Assembly: GCA_030690545.1 (NCBI GenBank)
Contig: JAUYGN010000094.1
Location: 1 to 64,000 of the forward strand
DNA from: Solirubrobacteraceae bacterium
GTDB taxonomy: Bacteria > Actinomycetota > Thermoleophilia > Solirubrobacterales > Solirubrobacteraceae
DNA length: 64,000 bases
Reading direction: 5' to 3'
In this document: one piece after another, positions 43,578 through 50,903 of the stretch
Position numbering within the stretch: the stretch's first letter is position 1
Layout of the letters: every line of letters starts with the position of its first letter
Notes under the pieces: model-generated
Database searches by the model: none
Seen by the model: the letters and a program-made list of their open reading frames with translations, nothing else
What the model was told of the DNA's origin: nothing
Made by a program: the position numbers and the translations under genes

Positions 43578-44345
43578 TCAGGCCTTCGCCTTCGCCTCGG
43601 CGTGGATGCGGCCCTTGCCCTTGGCGTTGCACAGCCGCCCGCCTTCGCGCCCGTGACGGACGGCCGCGAGCTCGGCCATGATCGAGAGCGCGGTCTCGCG
43701 CGCGTTCGTGGCGCCGAGGTCCAGTCCGACCGGCGCGCTGATCCGTGCCTGATCGGCCTCTGACACACCGGCCGCGACGAGGCGCTCGCGCCTGTCGGCC
43801 TGCGCGCGCTTGGAGCCCATCGCGCCGATGTAGGCAACATCGGCGGCGAGCACGGTGAGCAGCGTCGCGTCGTCGAGCTTGGGATCGTGGGTGAGGATCA
43901 CGATGTAGGTCGCCTTGTCGAGCGCGCCGAGCTGCTCGAACGCCTCCTCGGGCCAGGCCGCAACGACGCCGAGGGCGTCCGGGAAGCGCTCGGGCGTCGC
44001 AAAGCGGGCGCGCGGGTCGACGACGTAGGGGCGCCATCCGCAGACGCGGGCCAGCGCCGACAGGTGCTGGGCGTACTCGACGGCGCCGAAGATGACGATC
44101 CGCGGGTCGGGCGCCGTCACGTCGATGAAGAGGTCGCCCCGGATCTCGGAGCTCTCCTTCCACATGAGATCGTCGGCGTCGGCCTTGCCCTGGGCGTCGA
44201 GCTCGGGATCGCCGAGCGTGCCCTCCGAGGTACCGTCGGGTTGTACGAGCAGCTTCTCGCCGAGATGCTCGCCGCGGACCACGGTGACGAGCGCCGCGCG
44301 CCCGTCCTCGCGTGCGATCTGCGCAAAGTCCTCGTGAACGCTCAC
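43578..44345 (-). CDS. XdhC/CoxF-family protein, Rossmann-domain part
   Basis: XdhC-family proteins handle and protect molybdenum cofactor for enzymes of the xanthine oxidase family. This 255-residue protein has a short N-terminal portion (VTVVRGEHLGEKLLVQPDGTSEG) and a full C-terminal Rossmann domain: RIVIFGAVEYAQHLSALARVCGWRPYVVDPRARFATPERFP, ATYIVILTHDPKLDDATL, AYIGAMGSKRAQADRRERL, and ISAPVGLDLGATNARETALSIMAEL. GTG 44345 overlaps the stop of the small XdhC gene (GTGA). Together these two look like one XdhC split into N- and C-terminal polypeptides. CO dehydrogenase is the probable client. Confidence 0.88.
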   Translation of the reverse strand: MSVHEDFAQIAREDGRAALVTVVRGEHLGEKLLVQPDGTSEGTLGDPELDAQGKADADDLMWKESSEIRGDLFIDVTAPDPRIVIFGAVEYAQHLSALARVCGWRPYVVDPRARFATPERFPDALGVVAAWPEEAFEQLGALDKATYIVILTHDPKLDDATLLTVLAADVAYIGAMGSKRAQADRRERLVAAGVSEADQARISAPVGLDLGATNARETALSIMAELAAVRHGREGGRLCNAKGKGRIHAEAKAKA

Positions 44346-44656
44346 GGCTGGAAGCGCTCCACCCAGACGTCGATCTCGCCGCCGCACGGCAGCCCGACGT
44401 CCCAGGCTTCCTCGTCGGCGATGCCGAACGTCAGCAGCTGCGGCGCAGCGCCGGTCAGGACCTTGTCGGCGACCTCGATGACGGCGCCCTCGACGCAGCC
44501 TCCGGACACCATGCCCGAGACCTCGCCGCGATTGTTGATCGCCATCTTCGCGCCCGGCGGGCGCGGTGCCGAGCGGCGTGTCGCGGTGATCGTCGCGATC
44601 GCGACCTGCGCGCCGTCGGCGATCCACCGGTCGACGTCCTCGATTACGTCCTTCAT
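44342..44656 (-). CDS. XdhC/CoxI-family protein, N-terminal domain only
   Basis: The 104-residue protein is just the conserved first domain of the family: QVAIATITATRRSAPRPPGAKMAINNRGEVSGMVSGGCVEGAVIEVADKVL, where GGCVEG holds the conserved cysteine. It ends WDVGLPCGGEIDVWVERFQP, another family motif with a cysteine. It is translationally coupled to the Rossmann-domain partner downstream. Confidence 0.9.
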   Translation of the reverse strand: MKDVIEDVDRWIADGAQVAIATITATRRSAPRPPGAKMAINNRGEVSGMVSGGCVEGAVIEVADKVLTGAAPQLLTFGIADEEAWDVGLPCGGEIDVWVERFQP

Positions 44657-44804
44657 CTGGCTTGGCTCCTTCCTGCAACGACCCGGGCCCTGATACTAGC
44701 TTGGGGTACCCGGTCGACCGGCGAGCGGATCGCCAGCTGGCGCGCCGGCGATGCGCGGCCAACGACGGCCGGGGCGCACGCGCGCACCCGGCCGGACAGG
44801 CGTC

Positions 44805-45230
44805 TTACGCGTTGCCGACGTTCGCCGTGAACTGCTTGACGAGCCCGGTCAGCACGCCGACGACGGTGCCCTCGCCCATCGAACCGGCCTTGCCGCTCAC
44901 GTTCGCGACCGCGTTGACGGTGCCGGTGCCACCGCTGATGCTGATCGTGACGTCGCCGTTGGCGGCGCTCTGCCCGCCGGCCTCGGTCGTCTTGGCCTTG
45001 ATCTTGACGGTCTTGCTGCCGGGGTTCGAGGACTCGATCGTGACGGGGCCGACGAACTTCATGCCCATCGCGCCCATCTTGACGTCGATCTCGGCCTTGA
45101 CGGACTCCGGGCCGTCGGCGGACTTGACCTTGGCGCCGGGCACGCAGGGCACGAGCTTGTTCAGGTCGCTGATGATGCCCCAGGCGTGGTCGGGGTTGGA
45201 CACCGAAAACGTTTCGTTCAGGGTTGGCAT
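44805..45230 (-). CDS. coxG: CoxG-like SRPBCC-family protein
   Basis: About 141 residues. The opening MPTLNETFSVSNPDHAWGIISDLNKLVPCVPGAK is typical of CoxG (carbon monoxide dehydrogenase subunit G), a small lipid- or ligand-binding START-like fold that helps attach CO dehydrogenase to the membrane in Afipia/Oligotropha. Later parts include MGAMGMKFVGPVTIESS and a Gly/Ser/Thr-rich beta region. GGAGAG lies before ATG 45230; the longer ORF start is a shadow. It faces the YceI gene across a divergent promoter region. Confidence 0.9.
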   Translation of the reverse strand: MPTLNETFSVSNPDHAWGIISDLNKLVPCVPGAKVKSADGPESVKAEIDVKMGAMGMKFVGPVTIESSNPGSKTVKIKAKTTEAGGQSAANGDVTISISGGTGTVNAVANVSGKAGSMGEGTVVGVLTGLVKQFTANVGNA

Positions 45231-45428
45231 TCTGCGATCTCTCCTCCGTAGTGCGGGCTGAAAAGGGCGGCTGTGCGTGGGGGGGACCCCTATAGCGCGC
45301 GGTGAACCGCCGCCGCCGGGCGCTGAGCAGCCGCGGAGTATTTCAGGTTCCGCGCGGATCCGCCCTTGCGCGGGCGCCAAGCAGGGGGGGAGCGGGCGAA
45401 AAGACGTCCGGCTTCATAGAATCGCCGG

Positions 45429-45953
45429 ATGGCTATTCAGGCAGGTACCTACAAGCTCGGACCGGACAACGCCTCTCTTCATGTGGAGACGGGTCGCAGC
45501 GGCGCTGCGGCCAAAGCAGGGCATGACCTCGTGATCGACGTCACGTCCTGGGATGCGACGCTCGAGATCGGCGACAGCTCGAGCCTGACGCTCAACGCCG
45601 ATCCCACGGCACTGCATGTGCGCGAGGGCAAGGGCGGCCTGCAGGCACTCGGCGACGACGACAAGGCGGACATCCGCAAGACGATCGACAAGGACATCCT
45701 CAAGAAGAAGAGCATCACCTTCACGTCGTCGAGCGTGGAGGACACCGGCAGCGGCCTGAAGATCAGCGGCGACCTCGAGATGGGCGGCAAGTCCAAGCCC
45801 GTCAGCTTCGACGTCAGCGAGAGCGACGGCACCCTGACCGGCAGCACGACCGTCAACCAGAGCGACTGGGGCATCAAGCCGTACTCCGCGCTGTTCGGCG
45901 CGCTGAAGGTCAACGACGACGTCAAGGTCGTCGTCGAGGCCAAGCTCGGCTGA
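45429..45953 (+). CDS. YceI-family protein
   Basis: The 174-residue protein is an all-beta lipocalin-like YceI domain: the start AGTYKLGPDNASLHVETGRSGAAAKAGHDLVIDV, the middle DADIRKT-like helix and the final WGIKPYSALFGALKVNDDVKVVVEAKL. These domains bind polyisoprenoid or amphiphilic molecules. It has no signal peptide, so it appears cytoplasmic, unlike most YceI proteins. A 55-residue protein gene follows. Its link to CO oxidation is unclear. Confidence 0.88.
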   Translation: MAIQAGTYKLGPDNASLHVETGRSGAAAKAGHDLVIDVTSWDATLEIGDSSSLTLNADPTALHVREGKGGLQALGDDDKADIRKTIDKDILKKKSITFTSSSVEDTGSGLKISGDLEMGGKSKPVSFDVSESDGTLTGSTTVNQSDWGIKPYSALFGALKVNDDVKVVVEAKLG

Positions 45954-45982
45954 CGAAGGGACGCCGTCGGTACGATGGTCGG

Positions 45983-46150
45983 GTGCGTCTGATCGTCGCC
46001 CATATCGCCGGGATTCCGATCGAGGAGTCCCTGGCGATGGCCGTCCCGGTGCTCGGGGCGTCCTACGCGGCGCTGATGGCAAGCCTGCGCTCGCGCCGCG
46101 CGGCATGGAAGCACCGCAAGACCGACGCCGACACGAAGACGGACGTTTAA
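45983..46150 (+). CDS. Very small hypothetical protein (55 aa)
   Basis: This gene is too short for the ORF track. From GTG 45983 it reads MRLIVAHIAGIPIEESLAMAVPVLGASYAALM and ends in a basic, polar tail (SRRAAWKHRKTDADTKTDV) before TAA. One hydrophobic helix (residues 17-34) would place it in the membrane with the basic tail inside. It lies 29 bases after the YceI stop on the same strand and before a perfect terminator hairpin, which supports it being the real end of the transcript. Confidence 0.6.
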   Translation: MRLIVAHIAGIPIEESLAMAVPVLGASYAALMASLRSRRAAWKHRKTDADTKTDV

Positions 46151-46154
46151 CGAC

Positions 46155-46179
46155 CACCGGCCTGCGATGCAGGCCGGTG
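46155..46179. terminator. Perfect hairpin between convergent genes (bidirectional terminator)
   Basis: CACCGGCCTGC and GCAGGCCGGTG form an 11-base perfect stem with a 3-base loop. It starts four bases after the TAA of the 55-residue gene and lies just beyond the stop of the CoxL-like small gene on the minus strand. Confidence 0.8.
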
Positions 46180-46205
46180 CGTCACGACGGATGTCCCAGT
46201 GGACG

Positions 46206-46655
46206 CTAGTCGCGGAACGTCGTCTGCGCGTCGAGCGAACCCTCGAGCTGACGACCGTCGGGTCCAGCGGGCAACTCGATCGCTCCGGCGTGTGCGTAGA
46301 GCGCGATCTCCTCGATGCGCTTGCCGCCGAAGTTGTCGCCCGTCCAGCTCAGCGACTGCGGCGACGTGCCGAGCATGCCGCCAGCCAGATAGCGCGACTT
46401 GTCCTTGATCTTGGCGCACGTCTTGCGGACGGCGTTCTGCACCCCCGGGCTCGAGCTCGTGATGTAGCCGTGCCCCTGCCCGAAGCGGTCGAGATCCTGC
46501 CCGACGACCTTGACGTCGCCCGCCGGCAGACCGAGCTCGTCGCCGACGACCTGCGCCAAGAGCGAGTCCTGCCCGCCGCCGTCGCAGCTGAGGCTCAGCG
46601 TGCACTTGCCGGTTGGATGAACCCGCAGATAGACACAACGGTACGCACTAGCCAT
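46206..46655 (-). CDS. Stand-alone mini-CoxL-like domain (molybdopterin-binding subunit fragment)
   Basis: The 149-residue protein aligns by eye with an internal piece of the CoxL encoded 4 kb upstream. CoxL has VVSISAQTQGQGHETTFAQIVAEELGISP, and here one finds TLSLSCDGGGQDSLLAQVVGDELGLPA. CoxL VRDKARQFAALMLE corresponds to IKDKSRYLAGGMLG. The glutamine-glycine pocket, the Form I copper cysteine loop and the catalytic GVGE are absent, so it is unlikely to be an enzyme alone. ATG 46655 has GAGGGGAGC before it, so it is an intact gene rather than a random remnant. A cofactor-handling or assembly role is possible. Confidence 0.72.
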   Translation of the reverse strand: MASAYRCVYLRVHPTGKCTLSLSCDGGGQDSLLAQVVGDELGLPAGDVKVVGQDLDRFGQGHGYITSSSPGVQNAVRKTCAKIKDKSRYLAGGMLGTSPQSLSWTGDNFGGKRIEEIALYAHAGAIELPAGPDGRQLEGSLDAQTTFRD

Positions 46656-46810
46656 GGACAGCTCCCCTCATATGTGCCGATACCTGCACAGTCACGCTCC
46701 TTCCCAAGGATGGGGCGACCACGGATGGCCGCCGGTCAAGCGGGCGCCAGTATGACAGCTCCGAAGGCACCGCGCCCGTCCCGGTGATGCCTGCGGATGT
46801 CCAGAGATGC

Positions 46811-48232
46811 TCATATGCCTGAGTTGGACCCAGGCGACGTATTGCCCTTGTAGGCGCCATATCCGCTGGGCATCCGGACATGCGCCTCCGTCGTGCCGGC
46901 GAACCCCCACGTCTCCTCCTCGGGCTCGTCGTCAAGCGTCGGGACCTTCCAACTCGCGAGCATCGGATCATGATCGCGCTCGGCGGCGATCGCATCGGCG
47001 ACCTCCTCCAAAGACTTCAGCGTGTGGCCGCTGACGAGGGCGTCGCAATGCGGCAGCGCAGCGACGAGGCCGCCGGCCTTGGGCGAGAAGCCCTGCGCCG
47101 CGACGCGGGGATTGACCCAGACGATCCGGTAGGCGAGGCGCGACAGCCGCTGCATCTCGCGGCCGACGAGCTCGGGGTCGCCGCGCTCCCAGCCATCGGA
47201 CAGGATCACGACGACGGAACCGCGCGCCATCCCGCGACGCCCGTAGCGGTCGTTGAACTCCTTCAGCGCATCGCCGATCCGCGTGCCGCTGGACCAGTCG
47301 GGCGCCGCCTCTGTCGCGCGTCGGATCGCCCGCTGCGGGTTACGCCCGGCAAGCTGCTTGGTGAGGCGAGTCAGGCGCGTGGCGAAGACGAACGCCTCGG
47401 CGTACGGGCCCGTCGCGCGGGCCGCGTGCAGGAACTGCAGGTACGCGCGCGCGTAGGGCTCCATCGAGCCCGAGATGTCGCACAGCAGCACGAGCCTGCG
47501 CGGATGAGAGCGGCGGCGCTTGCGCGCGAGCACGATCGGGTCGCCGCCGGTGTGCAGGCTCTTGCGCAGCGTGCGGCGCATGTCCATGTGCTCGCCGTGG
47601 CGCCCGCGGCGCTTGCGGCGCGTGACGCGCTCGGGGGTGGCGAGCTGCAGGCGAACCATGAGCTTGTACAGCAGGGCGAGCTCCTCGGAGCTCAGCGCCT
47701 GGAAGTTCTTCTGGCTGAGGGCCTCCTCCTCGCTTGCCTCCTGCAGCGGGACGAGCGTCTCCTTCTGGTCTTCGTCCTCGTCCTGCTCGTCCTCATCGTC
47801 GCCGTCGCCGGCGTTGATGCTCATCGCGTCCTGGCCGCCCTCGCGCTCCATGACGTTCTGGTCGCTCATCTCGTCGGGCGTCTCGCTGTCGATCCGATCG
47901 ACCGGCGCGTCCTCGAGCTCGACGTCGTAGTCGTCGGGGTTGATCGCCCGCTTGCGGGTTCCGAACACCTCGCCGAAGATGCGGTCGAACGCCGCCACCT
48001 GCTGAAAGCCGGTGACGAAGATCGCCCGCGTCGTGCAGTACAGCCGACGACGCGAGACCGGCTTGGTGAGCTTCAGCGCACGCGTGTACTGCTCGGTCTG
48101 CGACGGCGTGACCGGCACGCCCGCCTCGTGCAGCCGCTGACTGAACGCGCTCGCGAGCCCCGGCAGGTCGACGTCGAAGTCGACGACCTTGAACTCGGGG
48201 ACCGGGTCCGCGCCGTTGGACGTCTTGGCCAC
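46811..48232 (-). CDS. coxE: CoxE-like VWA-domain protein
   Basis: CoxE works with the CoxD ATPase to mature the Mo-Cu site of CO dehydrogenase. The VWA domain (about residues 245-410) has MIDAS motif LCDISGSMEPYARAYL and later SGTRIGDALKEFNDRYG and VVVILSDGWERGD. The N-terminal half is helical, with a long acidic linker (DGDDEDEQDEDEDQKE) that probably mediates partner contact. 473 aa from GTG 48232. Its 3' end is followed by the mini-CoxL gene on the same strand. Confidence 0.92.
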   Translation of the reverse strand: MAKTSNGADPVPEFKVVDFDVDLPGLASAFSQRLHEAGVPVTPSQTEQYTRALKLTKPVSRRRLYCTTRAIFVTGFQQVAAFDRIFGEVFGTRKRAINPDDYDVELEDAPVDRIDSETPDEMSDQNVMEREGGQDAMSINAGDGDDEDEQDEDEDQKETLVPLQEASEEEALSQKNFQALSSEELALLYKLMVRLQLATPERVTRRKRRGRHGEHMDMRRTLRKSLHTGGDPIVLARKRRRSHPRRLVLLCDISGSMEPYARAYLQFLHAARATGPYAEAFVFATRLTRLTKQLAGRNPQRAIRRATEAAPDWSSGTRIGDALKEFNDRYGRRGMARGSVVVILSDGWERGDPELVGREMQRLSRLAYRIVWVNPRVAAQGFSPKAGGLVAALPHCDALVSGHTLKSLEEVADAIAAERDHDPMLASWKVPTLDDEPEEETWGFAGTTEAHVRMPSGYGAYKGNTSPGSNSGI

Positions 48233-48281
48233 TAGCCGTCGTTCCCGTGCGGACCGTGCGTATGTGCGGAGGCGGCCACCC

Positions 48282-49202
48282 CTACCGCTCCTCGATCAGC
48301 TGCTCCAGGCCGGCCGCGCGAACGACGTCCTGATCCTCGCTGTACTTCAGCACCGAGCCGAGCGTGCGGTCGGCGGACTCGACGTCGAGATGATCGACGC
48401 CGAGCAGGTCCAAGGCGGAGACCCAGTCGATCGCCTCGGCGATGCCGGGCGGCTTCTGGATGTCAGACGCGCGCATGCGCGAGACGGCATCGGCGACCTG
48501 GACCGCGAGGATCGCCGAGGCGCCCTTGACGCGGCGGCGGACGATGTCGACCTCGCGTTGCGGGTCCGGGTAGTCGATCCACTGGTACAGGCAGCGGCGC
48601 TTGACGGCATCGTGCAGGTCGCGCGTGCGGTTGGAGGTGAGGATGACGATCGGCGGGTGCGTCGCGGTGATCGTCCCGATCTCGGGAATCGTGACGGTCG
48701 CCTCGGCGAGCAGCTCGAGCAGGAAGGCCTCGAAGTCGTCGTCGGCACGGTCGAGCTCGTCGATCAGCAGGACCGCGGGCCGCGGGCCCTTGTGCTCGAG
48801 CGCCTCCAGCAGCGGGCGGCGGATCAGGTAGTCGGGTCCGAACAGGCCCTTCTCGTCGAGATCCTCGCCCTTGGCGTCGGCGATCCGGATGCTCAGCAGC
48901 TGGCGCGGATAGTTCCACTCGTAGAGCGCCTCGGAGGCGTCGATGCCCTCGTAGCACTGCAGGCGGATCAGCGGCGTGTTCATCACCTGCGCGAGCGCCT
49001 TGGCAAGCTCGGTCTTGCCGACGCCGGCCTCGCCCTCGAGCAGTAGCGGCTGCGGCAGTCGCAGGGCCAGGAAGGCCGAGGTCGCGAGGCCCTCGTCGGC
49101 GAGGTAGTCGACGTCTCCCAGCAGCTGCCCGAGCTTGTCCACGCTCGGGATCAGGCGGCGCATCTCTTCTTCCAGCTCGTCGCTTCGCTTCAGTCGGCTC
49201 AT
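48282..49202 (-). CDS. coxD: CoxD-like MoxR-family AAA+ ATPase
   Basis: This AAA+ chaperone is thought to drive sulfuration or copper insertion at the CO dehydrogenase active site in Oligotropha. Walker A GEAGVGKTE, Walker B LLIDELDRAD, sensor 1 ILTSNRTRDLHDAVKRRC and YEWNYPRQLL, all typical for MoxR, are present. Length 306 aa. Its ATG overlaps the MocA-like gene stop (ATGA) and its stop lies 49 bases before coxE. Confidence 0.93.
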   Translation of the reverse strand: MSRLKRSDELEEEMRRLIPSVDKLGQLLGDVDYLADEGLATSAFLALRLPQPLLLEGEAGVGKTELAKALAQVMNTPLIRLQCYEGIDASEALYEWNYPRQLLSIRIADAKGEDLDEKGLFGPDYLIRRPLLEALEHKGPRPAVLLIDELDRADDDFEAFLLELLAEATVTIPEIGTITATHPPIVILTSNRTRDLHDAVKRRCLYQWIDYPDPQREVDIVRRRVKGASAILAVQVADAVSRMRASDIQKPPGIAEAIDWVSALDLLGVDHLDVESADRTLGSVLKYSEDQDVVRAAGLEQLIEER

Positions 49203-49819
49203 GCTGTCACCTCCGTGTAGCCGGCTGCAGCGAGCACGGCCTGGTAGTCCTCGGGCGTATCAACGTCCAGCGGAATGTTGCCTGCGACCGGCACATCTAC
49301 GACATCTCCGGCGCGCTCGTCGAGCAGGCGCCAGACGCCCTTGTCGCCGTGCAGGTCGGCGAGTTGGGAAAAGACCCTGCGATGAAAGGCGATCGGATGG
49401 CCGCGGCCGTCGTCGTAGCGGCACACCGCGAGCGGTGCGTCGCCGCGGGCCGCCAGCAGCGCCCGGACCGTCTCCGGCGTGACGCCGGGCTGGTCTCCAA
49501 GCATCAATACGAGCACCTCGCAGCGCTGGTTCACCGCGCCGAGCGCAGCCGCGATCGAGGACGAGCAGCCCTCGCCGTAGGAATCGTTGACGACGACCTC
49601 CGCGCCGGTGAAGTCGACGCGCTCGCGCACCTCTTCCGCCGCGCCGCCGATCGGAACGACGAGCTGGTCGAAGCCGCATGCGCGGGCGGTGGCGATCGTG
49701 TGGTCCAGCAGCGTGCCGTCGCCGTAGGGCAGCAGCTGCTTGGGTTGACCGAGGCGCTTGGAGCCGCCGGCACCGAGCACGAGCCCGGTGACGAACGACT
49801 CAGCCGGCGGGGACGGCAT
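49199..49819 (-). CDS. MocA-like molybdenum cofactor nucleotidyltransferase
   Basis: The start TGLVLGAGGSKRLGQPKQLLPYGDGTLLDHTI is the nucleotide-binding signature of the MobA/MocA family, and LVLMLGDQPGVTPETVRALLA is the second. CO dehydrogenase uses molybdopterin cytosine dinucleotide, so a CTP-specific MocA activity is the natural inference here. About 206 aa from ATG 49819; it overlaps the end of the XdhC-YHS gene by 20 bases. The longer ORF start is within that gene. Confidence 0.87.
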   Translation of the reverse strand: MPSPPAESFVTGLVLGAGGSKRLGQPKQLLPYGDGTLLDHTIATARACGFDQLVVPIGGAAEEVRERVDFTGAEVVVNDSYGEGCSSSIAAALGAVNQRCEVLVLMLGDQPGVTPETVRALLAARGDAPLAVCRYDDGRGHPIAFHRRVFSQLADLHGDKGVWRLLDERAGDVVDVPVAGNIPLDVDTPEDYQAVLAAAGYTEVTA

Positions 49820-50903
49820 CCAGGTGCTCCCGCTGGTACTTCGTCTTGCAGCCGTCGCAGCAGAAGTAGACCGTCTCGCCGTCGTGCTCGACATGCGGGG
49901 TGTCCGCGGAGGCGATCACCGTCATGCCGCAGATCGGGTCGACGGCGGTCGTCGCGGTGGCCGGTGCGGCTGGCGGCGTGTCGCCGGCGAGGCTCGCTGC
50001 GTACTCCGTCTTGCAGGCCTCGCGGCAGAAGTAGATCGTCTCGCCGTCGTGCTCGAGCTGCGGCGTGTCAGGCGCCATCGTGACGGTCATGCCGCAGATC
50101 GGATCGACGGCGAACGTCGGCGGTGCCTCGGCGCTCGGGGAACGCAGCGGCGGCGTGTAGGCATCGCCGTAGCGGACCTCGATCAGCCGCGCGAGGATCG
50201 TCAGCGCGACCTCGGGCGGAGTGCGGGCGCCGATGTCGATGCCGGCCGGGTAGTCGACGCGCGCGAGCTGCTGCTCGGGCACCCCGGCGTCGCGCAGCTC
50301 CTCGATCAGGGCGGCACCGCGCTTCGGGCTGACGACGAGTCCGACGTAGGGAAGCTCGGCCTCGAGGCCGGCGCGGATCGCCTCGAGCTCACCCTTGCCG
50401 TGTGCGGCGATGACGATGCCGAGGTCACCCTCCTGCACGTTGGCCGCGTTGTCGCCGACCGCGGCGATGTCCAGGTCGAACTGGGGACCGAGCTGCTCCA
50501 GCGCGGCCGCGATCGGCTTCGAACCGACGACGTTCACGCGAGGGGTCGGCAATGTCGGCTCCAGGAAGATCTCGATTGCGCCACCGGAGAGGCAGCTGTT
50601 GAGGACCGTCACCGCGCCGTCCTCGTCGGCGTCCTGCCGGCCTGCGACCTCTTCCTCCGTCGGCAGGATCCGCAGGAGGACGGGCTCGCCGGACTTCATC
50701 GCCGTCCAGGCGAACAGCCGGACGCTGTGCTCGGCGCAGATGCCGCCGACGAAGCCTTCGATATTGCCATCGCTCGTGATGAGCGCGACGTCTCCCGCGT
50801 GGGCGCTCGTCGGACGCTGGGCGCGTACGACGGTCGCCGTTGCGAAGGCCGCGCCCTGCGCGGCGAGCTCCTCAGCTCGCCGCGCCAGCGCGTCATTTCT
50901 CAC
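49800..50903 (-). CDS. XdhC-family protein fused to two YHS metal-binding domains
   Basis: About 367 residues. The N-terminal XdhC domain has ATATVVRAQRPTSAHAGDVALITSDGNIEGFVGGICAEHS with the conserved cysteine. The middle Rossmann domain has VNVVGSKPIAAALEQLG and PYVGLVVSPKRGAALIEELRDAG, VDYPAGIDIGARTPPEVALTILARL. The C-terminus holds two tandem YHS domains, each with DPICGMTV...HDGETIYFC..ACK (second: FCCDGCKTKY), a fold that binds copper and other soft metals. GTG 50903 overlaps the coxL stop (GTGA). In the Mo-Cu enzyme context, the YHS pair could hold the copper for the active site. Confidence 0.9.
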   Translation of the reverse strand: MRNDALARRAEELAAQGAAFATATVVRAQRPTSAHAGDVALITSDGNIEGFVGGICAEHSVRLFAWTAMKSGEPVLLRILPTEEEVAGRQDADEDGAVTVLNSCLSGGAIEIFLEPTLPTPRVNVVGSKPIAAALEQLGPQFDLDIAAVGDNAANVQEGDLGIVIAAHGKGELEAIRAGLEAELPYVGLVVSPKRGAALIEELRDAGVPEQQLARVDYPAGIDIGARTPPEVALTILARLIEVRYGDAYTPPLRSPSAEAPPTFAVDPICGMTVTMAPDTPQLEHDGETIYFCREACKTEYAASLAGDTPPAAPATATTAVDPICGMTVIASADTPHVEHDGETVYFCCDGCKTKYQREHLDAVPAG

